Translations under genes and position numbers: made by a program
NCBI RefSeq assembly: GCF_000023465.1
Contig: NC_014041.1
Location: 3,106,001 to 3,170,000 of the forward strand
Length of the DNA stretch: 64,000 nucleotides
Reading direction: 5' to 3'
Origin: Zunongwangia profunda SM-A87
Lineage (GTDB): Bacteria > Bacteroidota > Bacteroidia > Flavobacteriales > Flavobacteriaceae
Notes under the pieces: model-generated
Databases searched by the model: none
The model's input: the letters and a program-made list of their open reading frames with translations, nothing else
Told to the model about the DNA's origin: nothing
Shown: one piece after another, positions 8,393 through 16,777 of the stretch
Numbering within the stretch: the stretch's first letter is position 1
How the letters are laid out: each line of letters begins with the position of its first letter

Positions 8393-9334
8393 ATGCCATT
8401 TCCAAAAGAGGAAGAATTTCAAAAACAACAATTATTACTCTCGAAATTATATAAATTACAGTCCCAATATAGAGAAGCTAATTCACGATTAAAAAGTAAA
8501 GAAGAGCGTAGTGTCCAATTAAAACAAGTATTGGAAAAAGAATATCACGATGTAGAACAACTCGATAAGCTCAACCTTACTGCTCTTTTTTATAGCATTT
8601 TAGCGAATAAAGACAAGAAACAGGAAAAAGAACGGCAGGAATACCTAAAAGCAAAACTACAGTACGAAGAAGCGATCAAAGAAATTAAATTGATTAAAAG
8701 GACTGTTGAACAACTTCGCATTCAAATTAACCTGCTAAAAAATTCCGAAGAAAAATACCAGCTCTTACTCCGGGAAAAAGAAGAATTTCTGCTTTCATTG
8801 GAAGATGAGAGTTCCAAAAACTTACAAGATGTAATCGATGATATTAACGCTGCAGCCTTACACATCCAGGAAATTGAAGAAGTCTTGCAAGAAGCCGAGC
8901 CTGCACTGCATTATTTAAATGAAACCTTTAATCAACTACAATCGGCGGAAAGCTGGGGAACTTTTGATATGATTGGTGGCGGTTTACTCGTGACCTCTAT
9001 AAAACATGGGAAGATCGATGAGGCGAGATTAGGTATTTCTAAAGCGCAATTTTATCTTGATAACCTTTCCCGCGAATTACGGGATGTTGTCCTACCCACG
9101 CAACTTAATGAAAGTATTGATATTGGTGATTTCAACAGCTTTGGTGATTATATTTTTGACGGACTTATTTTCGATTTTATCGTTCAGGAAAAAATTTCAA
9201 AATCCAGATCCCATGTTCAAAGCGTTTATCTACAGGTTTCAACAATCGAACATATGCTAAAAAACCAGTTACAGGAGTTACAAAATGCCATTAAAGCCAA
9301 GATGCAACAAAAATTGCAGTTGCTTAAAAATTAG
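8393..9334 (+). CDS. Coiled-coil protein of unknown function
   Basis: A 313-residue soluble protein without signal peptide. Residues 1-185 are long heptad-rich helices (QYREANSRLKSKEERSVQLK and similar). A glycine break at ~190-200 (TFDMIGGGLLVTSIKHGKID) is followed by more helices (KAQFYLDNLSRELRD) and a final coiled coil. A conserved-looking GGG turn between two helical arms suggests a hairpin-like bundle of the sort seen in membrane-associated or stress proteins. No enzymatic motif. It sits 75 bp after the fusion gene, in the same orientation. Confidence 0.6.
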   Translation: MPFPKEEEFQKQQLLLSKLYKLQSQYREANSRLKSKEERSVQLKQVLEKEYHDVEQLDKLNLTALFYSILANKDKKQEKERQEYLKAKLQYEEAIKEIKLIKRTVEQLRIQINLLKNSEEKYQLLLREKEEFLLSLEDESSKNLQDVIDDINAAALHIQEIEEVLQEAEPALHYLNETFNQLQSAESWGTFDMIGGGLLVTSIKHGKIDEARLGISKAQFYLDNLSRELRDVVLPTQLNESIDIGDFNSFGDYIFDGLIFDFIVQEKISKSRSHVQSVYLQVSTIEHMLKNQLQELQNAIKAKMQQKLQLLKN

Positions 9335-9363
9335 ATTAAATTTATAGTATAACATTAGTTTTT

Positions 9364-9909
9364 ATGATACCTATAGAACCCATTTCCATATCACCGGATA
9401 AAAAAAAACAAAATAACCTAATTATCATAGGATTGTTTTTTGTTATTACTTCGATTCTTATTTTTATCAATGCCGATCTTTATGCAAAAGCGGCAAATTC
9501 TTTAGTTCCCACGTTTGTTCGCGCTGCGACTATTTTTAGCTTGCTATTTTTCGGTGGAATTACCGGCTATTTATTTTCTCTGCGGAATAGAAAACAAGCC
9601 GCACTTACTATAAATCGTAAAGGAATTGTGGATCACACCAATGCAAGCAGTGTTGGATTGATAATGTGGGATGATATTACCGCTATTGAATCCAAAACCG
9701 TACTTTCTAGTAAGTCTTTATTGATTTATGTAAAACGACCAGAGAAATATCTGGAAAATACCAGGATCTGGAAAAAGATCATTTTAAAACTGAATGACCG
9801 TATTTGCAAAACCCCTTTTAGTATTAGCCTAAACCATCTTGAGTTTGATGCTGGAACTACTACCGCTTTAGTAAAAGAAAATTACCGAAAATTTAAGTAT
9901 ATCAAATAA
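9364..9909 (+). CDS. STM3941-like membrane protein
   Basis: A 181-residue protein with two membrane segments (about 21-40 and 52-70) followed by a soluble domain. The soluble part has the pattern TINRKGIVDHTNASSVGLIMWDDI, then a conserved LLIYVK strand. This matches the STM3941-type family (two TM plus a PH-like beta domain), whose role is unknown. It is 29 bp after the coiled-coil gene and probably in its operon. Family assignment is from memory of the D-x-S-x-G-x-I-x-W-x-D-I pattern. Confidence 0.6.
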   Translation: MIPIEPISISPDKKKQNNLIIIGLFFVITSILIFINADLYAKAANSLVPTFVRAATIFSLLFFGGITGYLFSLRNRKQAALTINRKGIVDHTNASSVGLIMWDDITAIESKTVLSSKSLLIYVKRPEKYLENTRIWKKIILKLNDRICKTPFSISLNHLEFDAGTTTALVKENYRKFKYIK

Positions 9910-9946
9910 TTGATTTATTTTTCCAGAATATTACTATTTCTCTCTA

Positions 9947-10399
9947 ATGGAATTAAAAAGCATACATCCCAGGTCTGATATTGGGCAAAATAAAAAGGCT
10001 TATAGGAGTTTTTCTCAATTTATGGGATTTCTTGAGGTACTAAAGCAGCAGGATCTTACCGAGATAGTAATTGAAAAATTAAATATTGAAATTGACAAAA
10101 TTAACGCCGCATCGCTTAAAAAACTCAATTCTCAAATTAGGAAAAGTCAATTTAAAATGATTCAGGTTCTTGAAAAAGAGCAAAAATTAGTTCCTAAAAA
10201 TTACTATAGAAAGATCTGGCTAATACTGGGCATGTCGGCTTTTGGACTTCCTTTAGGGGTTGTTTTCGGTTTTGCTTTAGATAATATGGCCTTTTTAGGA
10301 ATTGGACTTCCCATAGGCATGGTCATCGGAATGGCCTTTGGCGCACAAATGGATAAAAAAGCTGAAAAAGAGGGGCGACAGATCAATATGGAAATGTAA
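9947..10399 (+). CDS. Small protein with glycine-rich membrane hairpin
   Basis: A 150-residue protein. Residues 1-85 are polar and helical. Residues ~90-135 form two short hydrophobic segments packed with glycine and proline (LPLGVVFGFALDNMAFLGIG, LPIGMVIGMAFGAQMD), like a glycine-zipper hairpin. The tail is charged. It is 37 bp after the STM3941-like gene and ends the same-strand cluster. Function unknown. Confidence 0.55.
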   Translation: MELKSIHPRSDIGQNKKAYRSFSQFMGFLEVLKQQDLTEIVIEKLNIEIDKINAASLKKLNSQIRKSQFKMIQVLEKEQKLVPKNYYRKIWLILGMSAFGLPLGVVFGFALDNMAFLGIGLPIGMVIGMAFGAQMDKKAEKEGRQINMEM

Positions 10400-11217
10400 T
10401 TTTCCAATTGCACATTATTCTTTGCTTTAGCGCGTATAGATTATAAAACTAATCATTTTGCTTAGGAGTGAATAGTCAGAGATATATTGCTCTAATCCTT
10501 TGATTATGGGAATAAATGAAAAATCCATGATGATAAAAAAGCTTCAGGTAAAAAACCGTCTATAGAAGAGCATTCTTTTTATCGGCATGGTTAGCTTGAA
10601 TATTTGTAACAACATGAAAAACAGCATCCTGTGCCATATCACAAAGATCATTCAGTTTACTGCCTTTTCTCGGGAAGATCAACTGAAGATTTGATTTACA
10701 AGAGAGCTAATCAAATTCAGATACAACATAACAGGCACTTTCAATGTGGGACTATTTTTAAAACTTACAATGAATTAATTACACAATACCAAAAGGAGTG
10801 AATACTGATTTAGAACTCTTCCGGCTACTTTTATTTAGTTCAACAACGAATTAAGCTAGCTTCCAAACATTTTATCCTAAATTCGATATATAATTTTCAT
10901 CGTATGGAAAACCTGATTTAGCCCTATATGATCTTTAGAAATTAGTACAAGCTTTTTACTTTTTCTCTATTGGTCTTTTTAAGCTTAGAGGCGACAAAGT
11001 TGCACAAAAAGTAGATTGATATATTAATTTTATTATTGGATCGCTTCACCTTTACCCATCGCACTGGCTTATAATTTATAAAGACTAATCTATAGCAAAT
11101 CAACCGGAATACGGAAATCAATATAAATTTTTTTTGGAATCCTAATTTCAACTATTTTTAAGATATCATCAGGTAGTTTTGAGACAAACTACCCTTAACA
11201 ATTATTAAGAGCATAAA
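10400..11217. other. Long gene-poor stretch with a decayed transposase fragment
   Basis: About 820 bp without an intact gene. The only coding trace I recognise is a minus-strand transposase-like fragment (see 10564-10743). Open frames such as the one at 10942-11151 on the minus strand look random. The stretch is best read as degraded mobile-element debris. Confidence 0.5.
10564..10743 (-). pseudogene. Decayed transposase fragment, IS1182-type by pattern
   Basis: Read on the minus strand, one frame gives PRKGSKLNDLCDMAQDAVFH followed by VVTNIQANHADKKNALL and a stop. This resembles the segment of IS1182-group transposases that runs P-R-K-x-x-K-L-N...VDT..HVIT-x-I-Q-A-D-x-A-D-K-K-D. An in-frame stop lies shortly upstream, and no start, DDE context or inverted repeats remain. 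It is a relic only. Assignment is by motif recall. Confidence 0.4.
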
Positions 11218-11868
11218 ATGAAAAAGAGTATTGTTTTACCCTTACTACTTATGATAGCAACAATTGCTTCTTCTCAAAATTTAAAAACTATGAACTGGCT
11301 TAATGAACCAGCTTCGTGGCAAGTATCAGAGGATAAATTAGAAATGTTTGTGACCCCCCAATCGGACTATTGGCGTGAAACGCACTATGGTTTTACAGTC
11401 GATGATGGACCATTTTATTACACAACAAGAGGTGGAGAGTTTGAGGCAAACCTAAAAATAACAGGAGAGTATACAACTCGCTTTGACCAAATGGGTATGA
11501 TGCTAAGAGTTGACGAAGAACATTGGATAAAGACGGGAATTGAATATGTTGACGGCCAATATAACTTCAGCACCGTCGTTACCGATACTAAAAGTAGTTG
11601 GAGTGTCATTCAGTTGTCAGAACAACCAGCTTCGGTATGGATTAAAGTTATCCGGCGATTAGATGCTGTTGAAATATTCTATTCCCTCGATGGAAAAAAT
11701 TATACGATGAGTAACCTGAGCTACCTAAAAAATAATGTTCCTGTTAAGGTTGGTATGATGGCCGCAAGCCCGGATGGAGAGGGATTCAAAGCTATATTTG
11801 AAGATTTTAGTATAAAGCATTTGCCCGACATGAAAAGATTAGAATGGTTAGAAAGAAATAAAGAATAA
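11218..11868 (+). CDS. Secreted DUF1349 (YesU-like) domain protein
   Basis: A 216-residue protein with a signal peptide (residues 1-20, ending SSQ). The rest is one DUF1349 domain, a concanavalin-like beta sandwich: SDYWRETHYGFTVDDGPFYY, GGEFEANLKITGEYTTRFDQ, GMMLRVDEEHWIKTGIEYVD, VVTDTKSSWSV, and the closing GMMAASPDGEGFKAIFEDF. B. subtilis YesU is the reference relative. These proteins are presumed carbohydrate-binding or small lyase-like factors, but activity is not established. The gene is intact although both flanks are decayed. Confidence 0.85.
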   Translation: MKKSIVLPLLLMIATIASSQNLKTMNWLNEPASWQVSEDKLEMFVTPQSDYWRETHYGFTVDDGPFYYTTRGGEFEANLKITGEYTTRFDQMGMMLRVDEEHWIKTGIEYVDGQYNFSTVVTDTKSSWSVIQLSEQPASVWIKVIRRLDAVEIFYSLDGKNYTMSNLSYLKNNVPVKVGMMAASPDGEGFKAIFEDFSIKHLPDMKRLEWLERNKE

Positions 11869-11919
11869 AACTTACCAAAAAAGGCAATCATCAAAGCTTA
11901 AAGCGCATCGATCTTTATG

Positions 11920-11948
11920 AATAACCGAAAGGTTATAGGTTATTTTTC
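11920..11948 (+). terminator. Weak terminator candidate after the DUF1349 gene
   Basis: AATAACC (11920-11926) can pair with GGTTATT (11938-11944), followed by a short T-run. An alternative tight hairpin ATAACC-GAAA-GGTTAT lies inside it. Confidence 0.3.
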
Positions 11949-11979
11949 ATAACAATATAAGCATCCACCCTAAAACTAA

Positions 11980-12381
11980 ATGCCGAGAATTCTATTAAGA
12001 ACTGAAATTAAAGCTAATAGGGAAATAGTTTTCGACCTTTCTCGTAGCATTTATCTGCATAGAATATCGACTCAACACACTAATGAAACTGCAATTGCAG
12101 GCAAGCGAAACTGATTAATCAGACTGAAGGAAAGCGTCACGTGGCGAGCAAAACATTTTGGAGTGTACCAAAAACTAACTTCTAAAATAACCGAATTTGA
12201 ACGACCAAATTACTTTGCTGACCAAATGGTGGAGGGAGCATTTTCGGAAGATAAACACGAACATCATTTTGCAAATTTCAATGGTGGAACCTTGATGACT
12301 GATTTTTTTGACTATAAATCACCACTCTGTTTTTTAGGCCATTTAGCCGATAATTTTACAAACATTTATCAGAACCAATAA
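11980..12381 (+). pseudogene. Broken SRPBCC-family (START-like) gene
   Basis: The frame from the ATG at 11980 gives MPRILLRTEIKANREIVFDL, STQHTNETAIAGK, then an in-frame TGA at 12112-12114, then ESVTWRAKHFGVYQKLTSKI, FERPNYFADQMVEGAFSEDK, HEHHFANF, GTLMTDFFDYKSPL and LGHLADNF. This is the whole core of the SRPBCC/cell-division-inhibitor-like family in the usual order. The stop replaces a codon of the I-A-G-x-x-x-G-L-I segment, and the C-terminal helix after LADNF is lost. No function is expected unless the stop is a sequencing error. Confidence 0.75.
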
Positions 12382-12674
12382 AACTCGTTGTACCTACAAA
12401 ATTTGTAGACTTGACCGAAAGAGCGAATAATGCATTTGAAAGTGAAAGTGAAAAAATCTTCAATCATCCAAATGATTATCTTAAAGTGTTTAGTACTTAT
12501 AATTAGAACCCATTAAACAAATTTGACACAGATTTTTATGAGCTTTATAAAACATAAAAATTAAAAAGGAATTTACAAATCATTAAAATTTTGTATTCTT
12601 TGTGGTTTTTGAGAATATTACGGTACAATTAAACGGTAACAGAAAAATCGCAATATAGACTACTTATCATTAGA

Positions 12675-12682
12675 TATTTTTG
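12675..12682 (+). promoter_or_regulatory. -7 box (TATTTTTG) for the alpha/beta hydrolase
   Basis: A perfect TAnnTTTG match 21 nt before the ATG at 12704. No clear -33 TTTG is seen at the right distance. Confidence 0.35.
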
Positions 12683-12703
12683 TACTTAGAATTTTAAAAA
12701 TTT

Positions 12704-13732
12704 ATGAAAACTACACTACGATTCATTCTTAAAATTTTCAAATGGATTGGTAAAATTTTGGCCGGTTTTATTCTTCTTCTATTAATATGCGGTTTATGCT
12801 TTCGATTATTTGGTTCAAAACCAGTCCCACCGGGAGAGTTAGTTGACATTAATGGAACTAAACTGCATATAAGAGCGGAAGGCCAAAAAAATGATTTACC
12901 AAGTCTTATTCTTGAAGCAGGTGCAGGCAGTAATACCGATATGTTGCATTGGATTGCGGAAGGATTAAATAAAAATATGAGAGTCATTCGTTATGATCGA
13001 GAAGGAAAATGGTTTAGTGAATCAAGTAAAGACAGTATTACTCCAGAATTTTATGCCAAGCAATTGCATCGATTACTTGAAAAAAGTGGCGAAAAACCAC
13101 CCTATATATTAGCAGGTCATTCTATGGGTGGTCCTTATAATCTAATATTCCAAGACCTGTATCCTAATGAAGTAAAGGGAATGGTTTTCTTGGATTCGAG
13201 TCACCCTGAACAATGGAAGCGATTGGCGCAGAACGAGTTGTGTAGTGATAGTCAAGTAATCATTGTAAAAACCATGGCTATACTTACGGATATGGGAATT
13301 GTTGGAGCTTTTAATACATTATTTAAATCGGAACCTAATAATGATGGTTTACCAAAGGAACTCCATACACGTTCGCATAATCTTACGGCGTATTCCGGGA
13401 AAGTATTCCATAGGTATATCAAAGAAAATAATATTAATAATATGATTCTTAAGAGAGCTGGTCAAACCAAAAGTTTAGATTCTTTACCGATATTGGTTTT
13501 TACTGCAACTGAACAATATGAGGAATCTCAAAAGGAAAAATATAGAAACCAAGGCATAGACCCAGATAAACAAATTGAATTATGGTTCAAAATGCAAAAA
13601 GAATTGAAAGAACTTTCCAAAAATGGGAAACAATTTATTATTAATGCTAATCACGGTTCCATAATTACCAAGAAGAAAAATGCAGACATGATCAATAAAC
13701 AAATACTCCTAATGGCTGAAACAATTAAGTAA
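12704..13732 (+). CDS. Membrane-anchored alpha/beta hydrolase
   Basis: A 342-residue serine hydrolase. Residues 1-36 contain a basic start and one membrane anchor (ILAGFILLLLICGLCFRLF). The alpha/beta fold follows: strand and oxyanion region LILEAGAGSNTD, VIRYDREGKWFS, nucleophile elbow GHSMGG near residue 140, LDSSHPEQ, the acid-bearing strand LPILVFTATEQ and the catalytic histidine in NANHGS near 317. The domain probably faces the periplasm. The substrate is unknown; small-ester or lipid hydrolysis are the usual guesses. It stands alone between the graveyard and the polysaccharide locus. Confidence 0.82.
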   Translation: MKTTLRFILKIFKWIGKILAGFILLLLICGLCFRLFGSKPVPPGELVDINGTKLHIRAEGQKNDLPSLILEAGAGSNTDMLHWIAEGLNKNMRVIRYDREGKWFSESSKDSITPEFYAKQLHRLLEKSGEKPPYILAGHSMGGPYNLIFQDLYPNEVKGMVFLDSSHPEQWKRLAQNELCSDSQVIIVKTMAILTDMGIVGAFNTLFKSEPNNDGLPKELHTRSHNLTAYSGKVFHRYIKENNINNMILKRAGQTKSLDSLPILVFTATEQYEESQKEKYRNQGIDPDKQIELWFKMQKELKELSKNGKQFIINANHGSIITKKKNADMINKQILLMAETIK

Positions 13733-13980
13733 AAAGTTCAAAAAACTACGTAACAATAAAAACTAAGATAGTATATAAAATCTTAAAATAGAAATTCGCT
13801 TGAATTTAAATCGCTCTCTCCATCAAGGTAATATTTTTATAATAAACCATTTATAAATTTTTAGCAAATTATTTATTTGTAATCATTAAAATATAGTGCT
13901 GTTACGATTGCGATTAACGATCAAATTCAGCCTAATGCTCCTGATTCTTCCCAGACATTCCTATAACTTAGAAATCTGAT

Positions 13981-14017
13981 AAAAAAATTCCCAACCGATT
14001 TATCTCAATTGGGAAAA
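13981..14017 (-). terminator. Terminator of the susC-susD-DUF3472-GH109 operon
   Basis: On the minus strand TTCCCAA and TTGGGAA pair (14009-14015 with 13988-13994) and are followed directly by seven T. It lies immediately after the GH109 stop codon. Confidence 0.75.
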
Positions 14018-14023
14018 GTTCTA

Positions 14024-15388
14024 TTATTTACCATATTCATCTTTCATCCAGTCGTAAGGTGCTCTGGCGACCCATTGACCACGCGTAAAATCCGGGAATT
14101 CCTGAGGTTCTCCATTATTCTCTATAGACGCCTCTGATAGCGGGGTTATGGCACTCCAGGCCGCAGCATCATAAGCATCGATAGGAGGAGCCACATTTGC
14201 TAATGCCGACTCAACAAAGGATTTCATCACAAAATAATCCATCCCTCCGTGACCGGCGCCGGTAGCTTCTTCTCCATACTTTTGCCATATTGGATGATCA
14301 TACTTTTTAAGCCATTCGGCAGAATTATCCCACTGGTGTGGTTCCGATTGTCCTTCCACATAGATACGGTCACCGTCTTTTTCCCAAAGTCCGTTTGCTC
14401 CCTGCACTCTAAAGCCCAATGAATATGGACGTGGTAGATTGGTATCGTGTGTAACTATTATTGTCTCCCCATTGGCACATTCAATCATAGAGGTTATCAC
14501 ATCTCCCTGTTTAAATTTGATTTTAGCATTGGGATGATCTTCCCCGCCATGATCCACCACATATTTATGCAATCCTACGGCTTTTGTAGCATTTGCGGTC
14601 ATGCTGGTAAAGCGGTTTCCCCTGTTAATATCGGCCATTGCAGCGATGGGGCCAACCCCATGCGTAGGATAGGTATCTCCATTTCGTAAAACAGAATGTT
14701 TTGTTCTCCAACGTGCTTCTGAAAGCCCTTTTTCACCAAATTCAACACCACCGCCATAGGGTTGCTCGCCATTATTAAATTTTACTTCTCTTAAATCGTG
14801 TTGATATCCACAACGATAATGAAGCATTTCACCAAATACATTTTGCTTAACCATATGGAGTACTGCCATCACATCTCTTCTAAAATTTACATTCTCCAAA
14901 AACATCATATGGGTACCAGTAGCCTCGTGTGTATTTACTAAATCCCAACATTCTTCTATAGTTTGAGAAGCCGAAACTTCAAGTCCGGCATAAACCCCTG
15001 CTTTCATTGCGGCTACAGCCATTTTGGTATGCCATAACCAGGGTGTCGCAATTATGACTGCGTCTACATCGGGAGCATCCAAAAGGTTAAGATAATCATT
15101 CTCGTCTTTACCAAAAATCATCGGTTTTTTACGCCCGTCTTTTTTAAGTAGTTCCAGAGCAATATCGATACGTTTAGGATCGATATCACAAATTGCGGTA
15201 ATCTCAGTATCCTTACGGTGAACTGCATTGTTAAGATGATTGGTTCCTCTTAGCCCAACACCTATAAACGCTATTTTTAAACGATCTGTTGCCGGTTTAG
15301 GATTAAAAGGAAATACCAGGTTTGGTGCAAGGCTAATCCCTGCCCCTATTACTGCCGATCTCTTGATAAAATTTCTTCTTGACTTCAT
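14024..15388 (-). CDS. GH109-type NAD-dependent glycosidase (alpha-N-acetylgalactosaminidase family)
   Basis: A 454-residue Gfo/Idh/MocA-fold protein with a Tat-type N terminus (SRRNFIKRSA, residues 3-12). The nucleotide site is IAFIGVGLRG, and the substrate half has LENVNFRRDVMAVLHMVKQN, YQHDLREVKFNNGEQPYGGG, RWRTKHSVLRNGDTYPTHGV and the GGEDHPNAK, HDTNLPRPYSLGFRVQG and AGHGGMDYFV segments. This is the signature run of glycoside hydrolase family 109, which cleaves alpha-GalNAc by an NAD-linked redox mechanism (Elizabethkingia NagA is the reference). The Tat signal suggests export with bound cofactor. It is the last gene of the susCD operon. GalNAc specificity is inferred from the family; other hexosaminides are possible. 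Confidence 0.83.
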   Translation of the reverse strand: MKSRRNFIKRSAVIGAGISLAPNLVFPFNPKPATDRLKIAFIGVGLRGTNHLNNAVHRKDTEITAICDIDPKRIDIALELLKKDGRKKPMIFGKDENDYLNLLDAPDVDAVIIATPWLWHTKMAVAAMKAGVYAGLEVSASQTIEECWDLVNTHEATGTHMMFLENVNFRRDVMAVLHMVKQNVFGEMLHYRCGYQHDLREVKFNNGEQPYGGGVEFGEKGLSEARWRTKHSVLRNGDTYPTHGVGPIAAMADINRGNRFTSMTANATKAVGLHKYVVDHGGEDHPNAKIKFKQGDVITSMIECANGETIIVTHDTNLPRPYSLGFRVQGANGLWEKDGDRIYVEGQSEPHQWDNSAEWLKKYDHPIWQKYGEEATGAGHGGMDYFVMKSFVESALANVAPPIDAYDAAAWSAITPLSEASIENNGEPQEFPDFTRGQWVARAPYDWMKDEYGK

Positions 15389-15415
15389 TCCTTAATATTT
15401 TAAAAAAATAGATGT

Positions 15416-16777
15416 TTAGTTGTTTATGATTTCATCAAATTGATTTAAATCAATACTTGGTTCCTTATAACTTGGGACTCTTTTAAAAACAGTTCCAGGT
15501 GTAACTTCAGAATTAAAAAAACCACAATTCTTTAGATAGAAGCCATAGTCTTCACTCCCACCTCCATAATCCAATCTTCTACCTGCTTTTGCAGTAGCAT
15601 CTACCGTAAAGGTGGCTTCAGTGATCTCTGTCCAGGCCCCATTAGTATCATAAACCCATTGGTTTTTATAAAAAGCTTTACGTTCCTGATTACCTGTATT
15701 AGGGTTGAAGTTTTCTAAGAAAGAATAAAAACCTTTTAAATAACTACTGGTCTGCGGCCTTCTAAAAGAAGCGATAAGCTGCCATTCTCCTAATTCTGGT
15801 GCATAAAAATATGCGGTATAGTCTGAAGACCCCTTTACCGAAGGTTCTCCTTTAAGCAAGAATTTATAGGTACTTCCTGTACGCCAGTCGTATACCAAAT
15901 GGCTATGGCCACCAGAACCTTCATTTCCAAACTCCCCGGCATTTACAGCTTCTCCCTTTTTTAAAAGAATTATACGCTGATCTTCGGGAATTTGTGAAGG
16001 ATCATCGGTTACATAAGGGCTCCATACCGAAAAAATTACTCTACGCTCTTTTTCGCTGTTTACCTGAATGCCAAAATATCCATAATTAAAACCATCGGCC
16101 GTAAAATAAGAACCTATTTTATCCTGCCCTTGCGGAACTTCTATTTCACTATAGAAATAAAGTAACTCCTTGTCTTCTGGAATGGTAAAATTTAAATGAT
16201 CCGAAGGACCACGACGTCCAAAATAAAAGTTTTCGCTCTCTTTTATAAAAGTTACCTCAGAGGAAGCAACACTTCCTCCCAATAAAATTTCCTGTACGTC
16301 TGCAACATAATTACCTGTTTTGTGCTTTGCCTTTAGTTCTAAAGTGTGATAACCCGAAGCTACCTCTTCAAACTCAGCAACCCCAATATCTTTATAGGTA
16401 GCGTTGGATAATTTTAATTCCCGCACATTCCCATCTAAAAGCACCTGAATATCTGTTAGACCTTCGGGAACTTTAACAGATAAGCCTATCTGTAAATTTC
16501 CACTTTGCGAGGTAGCGAAATAAGTTTGGAGAATATCATCTGTAGATGTCCAATTATGAATTCCGGTATCAAAAACCAGAGCCTTCGTTTTCTCAGGACT
16601 ATTTTTTATCCAGGAATTCCCTCCGGCAGGAATACGGGTGGTAAAATTATATACAATTTCTTCATAATCTTTATTTTCCTTATCGCTTTGATTACAGCTA
16701 AACACAAGAAAACTAAGGATTAAACAATAAAGGCTGTTAAATGAAAAAATCTGTTTATGCCTATAAAAATCAGTCAT
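15416..16777 (-). CDS. Lipoprotein with DUF5077 and DUF3472 domains
   Basis: A 453-residue lipoprotein (lipobox FLVFSC near residue 28, then NQSDKENKD). Residues ~40-170 are a DUF5077-like beta-sandwich (FTTRIPAGGNSWI, LQIGLSVKVPEG). Residues ~180-430 are DUF3472: YFGIQVNSEKERRVIFSVWS, YVTDDPSQIPEDQR, FGNEGSGGHSHLVYDWRTG, YTAYFYAPELGEWQLIASFR, SYLKGFYSFLENFNPNTG and FYLKNCGFF. It fills the slot where a surface glycan-binding protein usually follows SusD. It overlaps the susD stop by 8 nt. A binding role is inferred from position; no catalytic residues are established for DUF3472. Confidence 0.82.
   Translation of the reverse strand: MTDFYRHKQIFSFNSLYCLILSFLVFSCNQSDKENKDYEEIVYNFTTRIPAGGNSWIKNSPEKTKALVFDTGIHNWTSTDDILQTYFATSQSGNLQIGLSVKVPEGLTDIQVLLDGNVRELKLSNATYKDIGVAEFEEVASGYHTLELKAKHKTGNYVADVQEILLGGSVASSEVTFIKESENFYFGRRGPSDHLNFTIPEDKELLYFYSEIEVPQGQDKIGSYFTADGFNYGYFGIQVNSEKERRVIFSVWSPYVTDDPSQIPEDQRIILLKKGEAVNAGEFGNEGSGGHSHLVYDWRTGSTYKFLLKGEPSVKGSSDYTAYFYAPELGEWQLIASFRRPQTSSYLKGFYSFLENFNPNTGNQERKAFYKNQWVYDTNGAWTEITEATFTVDATAKAGRRLDYGGGSEDYGFYLKNCGFFNSEVTPGTVFKRVPSYKEPSIDLNQFDEIINN

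Larger units (their letters stand above)
11869..12703. other. Gene-graveyard stretch around the SRPBCC relic
   Basis: Besides the SRPBCC pseudogene it holds an orphan C-terminal coding fragment in another frame, about 12357-12506 (LSEPIKLVVPTKFVDLTERA ... NHPNDYLKVFSTYN, stop), which does not resemble an SRPBCC C terminus. It appears to be the tail of a different lost gene joined to the first by a deletion. Confidence 0.45.

Noticed and set aside
10942..11151. Minus-strand open frame of 69 codons
   Set aside because: No recognisable pattern, no start context, and it lies in a decayed region.
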